NCBI GenBank assembly: GCA_023430145.1
Contig: JAEZCD010000067.1
Location: 1 to 16,642, forward strand
Direction: 5' to 3'
DNA length: 16,642 nucleotides
From: Pseudomonadota bacterium
GTDB taxonomy: Bacteria; Pseudomonadota; Alphaproteobacteria; Rhizobiales; Methylopilaceae
Below the pieces are notes generated by a model. That model saw nothing but the letters and a program-made list of their open reading frames with translations. It was not told the DNA's origin and searched no databases. Position numbers and translations under genes: made by a program. Below are positions 14,411 through 16,642 of the stretch, one piece after another. How positions within the stretch are numbered: position 1 is the first letter of the stretch; every line of letters starts with the position of its first letter.

Positions 14411-14428
14411 GCCAGGCCGGCCGGGTGT

Positions 14429-14457
14429 GACCGGTCGGGCGTAGCCGCCCACCGGTC
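14429..14457. terminator. Hairpin between convergent cycA and hemA, probable bidirectional terminator
   Basis: GACCGGT (14429-14435) pairs with ACCGGTC (14451-14457) and GGGCG (14437-14441) with CGCCC (14446-14450): a 12-bp stem with one bulged C and a TAGC loop. It lies 19 bases after the cytochrome stop and 13 bases after the hemA stop on the other strand. There is no U-run on either side, so termination is inferred from strength and position. Confidence 0.65.
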
Positions 14458-14470
14458 CTCCGGAACGCCT

Positions 14471-15685
14471 TCAGGCGGCGCGCTGAAGGCCGATCTCGGA
14501 CCACACCGCCGACAGGGAGGCGATGAGATGCTCGACATCGGCGTCGCTGTGCAGCGGCGTCGGCGTGACGCGCAGCCGCTCGGTGCCGCGCGGCACGGTC
14601 GGATAGTTTATCGGCTGCACGTAGATGCCGTAGTAGGTCAGCAGCTCGTCGCTGATCTGCTTGCATAGCACCGGATCGCAGACCATCACCGGCACGATGT
14701 GACTCGGATTGTCGAGATGTGGGATGCCGACCGCGTCGAGGCCGCGGCGCACCGCAGCGACGCGCTCGCGGTGCAGCGCCCGCTCTTGCGCACTCGATTT
14801 CAGGTGCCGGACGCTCGCGAGGGCGCCGGCGGCGATGCCGGGCGGCAGCGCCGTCGTGAAGATGAAGCCGGAGGCATTGCTGCGGACGAAGTCGCATAGG
14901 GCCGCGGAGCCGGCGATGTAGCCGCCGATGACGCCGAAGGCTTTGGCGAGCGTGCCTTCGATCACCGACAGCCGGTGCGCGATCCCCTCGCGCTCGGCGA
15001 TGCCGCCGCCGCGCGGGCCGTAGAGGCCGACCGCGTGCACCTCGTCGAGATAGGTGAGCGCGCCGTGCTTATCGGCGACGTCGCAGAGCTCGGCGATCGG
15101 CGCCACGTCGCCGTCCATCGAGTAGACGGACTCGAAGGCGACCAGCTTCGGCCGGCCGGGGCGAACCGCCGAAAGCCGCGCGTCGAGATCCTCGGGATCG
15201 TTGTGGCGGAAGACGAATTTCTCGGCGCCGCTGTGGCGGATGCCCTCGATCATCGAGGCGTGGTTGCCCGCGTCCGAGAATACCGCGCAGTTCGGCAGCC
15301 GCGCGGCGAGCGTGCTCAACGTCGCCCAGTTGGAGACATAGCCGGAAGTGAAGAGCAGCGCTGCCTCCTTGCCGTGCAGGTCGGCGATCTCCTCCTCGAG
15401 CAGCACATGGTAGTGGTTGGTGCCGGCGATGTTGCGCGTGCCGCCGGCGCCGGCCCCGCAGCGGTCGATGGCCGCGTGCATCGCCTCGAGCACCGCCGGG
15501 TGCTGGCCCATGCCGAGATAATCGTTCGAGCACCAGACGGTGACTTCGCCTCTGCCGCCGCGGCCACGGTGGTAGGTCGCCGAGGGGAAGGCGCCGGCGC
15601 GGCGCTCGAGGTCGGCGAAGACGCGGTAGCGGCCCTCGCGGCGGAGACCGTCGAGCTGGTCGCGGAAGAAGGCATCGTAGTCCAT
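14471..15685 (-). CDS. hemA: 5-aminolevulinate synthase
   Basis: This PLP enzyme condenses glycine with succinyl-CoA to 5-aminolevulinate (Shemin pathway), the first committed step to haem and bacteriochlorophyll. The 404-residue product begins MDYDAFFRDQLDGLRREGRY, the usual ALA synthase N-terminus, which fixes the ATG at 15685. GAGGGG lies 9 bases upstream. The glycine-rich GAGAGGTRNIAGTNHYH is at 77-93, DEVHAVG at 214-220 supplies the Asp that contacts the PLP ring nitrogen, and Lys248 in EGTLAKAFG forms the internal aldimine, the same number as in R. capsulatus. It follows puhE by 11 bases, so it belongs to the acsF-puhE-hemA transcript. A second ALA synthase elsewhere is possible. Confidence 0.97.
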   Translation of the reverse strand: MDYDAFFRDQLDGLRREGRYRVFADLERRAGAFPSATYHRGRGGRGEVTVWCSNDYLGMGQHPAVLEAMHAAIDRCGAGAGGTRNIAGTNHYHVLLEEEIADLHGKEAALLFTSGYVSNWATLSTLAARLPNCAVFSDAGNHASMIEGIRHSGAEKFVFRHNDPEDLDARLSAVRPGRPKLVAFESVYSMDGDVAPIAELCDVADKHGALTYLDEVHAVGLYGPRGGGIAEREGIAHRLSVIEGTLAKAFGVIGGYIAGSAALCDFVRSNASGFIFTTALPPGIAAGALASVRHLKSSAQERALHRERVAAVRRGLDAVGIPHLDNPSHIVPVMVCDPVLCKQISDELLTYYGIYVQPINYPTVPRGTERLRVTPTPLHSDADVEHLIASLSAVWSEIGLQRAA

Positions 15686-15696
15686 CGGACGTCCCC

Positions 15697-16494
15697 TCAG
15701 GTCGGCGTGGGTCTGCCGGGCTCCGGCGGCCCGAGCTCGGGTTTCGGCGGCTCCATGCGCCAGAGCCTGGCGATCGGGATCGGCACCATCATGAAGGCGT
15801 GCTCGGCGACGGCGAGCGCCAGCAGCGAGGCGACGAGCAGGAAGGCGGCGGTCTCGAAGCCGGTCGCCTCCGGCGCCAGCGCCGCGCCGACGAGCAGCAC
15901 CGTGACCACCGCCGGCACGAGCACCGAGACCGGCCAGAGCGCGTTCATGGTGCCGCGCGTGAAATAGCTGCGCAGATGCTGGAGCTGGCGCGGCAGCAGC
16001 TCGTCGTTGAGCGTGCGGACGCCGAGGAACAGGTTCAGCTTCGAGCTGAGGCGCATGATCCAGAGCACCGCGAAGGTGGCGATGGCGACCGGGTTGGCGC
16101 CGTTCCAGGCCGCCGCCAGCACAGCGGCGCCGGCGGCGACCAGCGCCAGCTCGTGATAGATGATCGCCTCGGTCGCGTAGCGCGCCCGCAGCCAGCCGCG
16201 GCTGTCGGCCGGGCAGTCGGTGGTGCGGCTGCCGGTGATCCAGCCGGTGAGGAAGGTCAGCTCGACGAAGCCCCACACCACCACCGCGGCCGCGAAGGCG
16301 ACATAGGCCTCGCTCACCCCTTCGGCGCCGTCGTGCTCGGCGATGACTGCGAGCGCGAGGACGAGCAGGCAGCCGGCGATCGCGAGGCTGCGCGGATAGG
16401 TGCGGGGCGGCAGCCGGACCGCGAGGAGAATCACGCCCGTGCCGACCCACCAGACGACGAGGGCGAAGGCGACAGGGAGCGCGATCTCCAGCAT
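15697..16494 (-). CDS. puhE: Photosynthetic complex assembly protein PuhE (DUF3623-like)
   Basis: The 265-residue product is a polytopic inner-membrane protein with about seven hydrophobic segments. It carries the VWGFVELTFLTGWITGSR block (about residues 73-90), an IIYHELAL segment (114-121) and SSKLNLFLGVRTLNDELLP (about 149-167), the features of PuhE. PuhE is implicated in assembly of the reaction centre and light harvesting complexes and in modulating bacteriochlorophyll synthesis; its mechanism is unknown. The ATG at 16494 lies 10 bases after the acsF stop, without a clear Shine-Dalgarno, suggesting coupling. The C-terminus is Pro-rich. Gene order acsF-puhE-hemA supports the call. Confidence 0.9.
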   Translation of the reverse strand: MLEIALPVAFALVVWWVGTGVILLAVRLPPRTYPRSLAIAGCLLVLALAVIAEHDGAEGVSEAYVAFAAAVVVWGFVELTFLTGWITGSRTTDCPADSRGWLRARYATEAIIYHELALVAAGAAVLAAAWNGANPVAIATFAVLWIMRLSSKLNLFLGVRTLNDELLPRQLQHLRSYFTRGTMNALWPVSVLVPAVVTVLLVGAALAPEATGFETAAFLLVASLLALAVAEHAFMMVPIPIARLWRMEPPKPELGPPEPGRPTPT

Positions 16495-16504
16495 CGGCCC
16501 GGGC

Positions 16505-16642
16505 TCACCAGGCCGGCTGCATGAGGATGCGGGCCGGCAGCTCGTTCTGCTTCACCGGCAGCATGTAGAGGCGGGCGAAGGTCGCCGCCGCCCGCATCCC
16601 GAGGCCGAAGCGCTCGAGCCGGCCGCCGAGGCCGCCGCGGGC
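16505..16642 (-). CDS. acsF: Aerobic Mg-protoporphyrin IX monomethyl ester cyclase, C-terminal fragment
   Basis: Only the last 45 codons are inside the window. The tail contains GLGMRAAATFARLYMLPVK and ends QNELPARILMQPAW, which matches the AcsF C-terminus (…LPVKxNELPA…LQPAW). AcsF is the oxygen-dependent di-iron cyclase that forms ring E of bacteriochlorophyll. Its presence implies the organism can make pigment with oxygen present. The di-iron ligands lie outside the window. The gene is followed on the same strand by puhE and hemA. Confidence 0.8.
   Translation of the reverse strand, partial: ARGGLGGRLERFGLGMRAAATFARLYMLPVKQNELPARILMQPAW

Noticed and set aside
14975..15967. Long + strand frame (330 codons) opposite hemA and puhE
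   Set aside because: Runs across two convincing genes on the other strand with no motif of its own.
15697..16450. hemA with a 255-residue N-terminal extension
   Set aside because: The open frame upstream of 15685 is the other frame of puhE; the family N-terminus and a Shine-Dalgarno mark 15685 as the start.

Overview
This window is a stretch of a photosynthesis gene cluster (PGC) from an anoxygenic purple phototrophic bacterium. The DNA is very GC-rich, genes are tightly packed, and many stops and starts overlap. The gene order crtE-crtF-bchC-bchX-bchY-bchZ-pufQ-pufB-pufA-pufL-pufM, with acsF-puhE-hemA and a cytochrome c2 gene on the other side, is typical of Alphaproteobacteria. The reaction-centre sequences resemble the Blastochloris/Rhodopseudomonas type more than the Rhodobacter type. 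Together with the bacteriophytochrome-PpsR pair, this suggests a member of the Hyphomicrobiales (Rhizobiales). Genus and species cannot be fixed from the sequence alone.

Layout: positions 1-9084 run on the + strand and form one long pigment and photosystem superoperon. It starts with the 3' end of crtE, then crtF (carotenoid methylation), a PpsR-type operator and promoter, and bchC plus bchXYZ (chlorophyllide a oxidoreductase and the following dehydrogenase). It ends with pufQ, pufB, pufA, pufL and pufM (LH1 antenna and reaction centre). RNA hairpins lie before pufB and between pufA and pufL. After pufM comes a dense array of inverted repeats that looks like a dispersed repeat element, then a haem oxygenase gene (+).

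Positions 10084-13689 (- strand) hold a two-gene regulatory operon, ppsR then bphP, convergent with the haem oxygenase gene. The phytochrome has the full biliverdin-binding photosensory core and an extra PAS domain but no histidine kinase. The PpsR lacks both cysteines implicated in redox sensing in Rhodobacter. A perfect TGT-N12-ACA site lies upstream of ppsR. The cytochrome c2 gene (+) follows, then a strong hairpin, and then hemA, puhE and the 3' end of acsF, all on the - strand and probably one operon.

Together the genes make bacteriochlorophyll a (from 5-aminolevulinate through the acsF cyclase and bchXYZ/bchC), a spirilloxanthin- or spheroidene-type carotenoid, the LH1-RC core complex and its soluble electron donor. 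They also encode what looks like a self-contained far-red light switch: haem oxygenase makes biliverdin, BphP binds it, and BphP is inferred to relieve PpsR repression of the same cluster. No stretch longer than 300 bases lacks a gene. The two longest gaps (9085-9378 and 13690-13963) are described as features. No tRNA, rRNA, CRISPR array, insertion sequence or transposase was seen.
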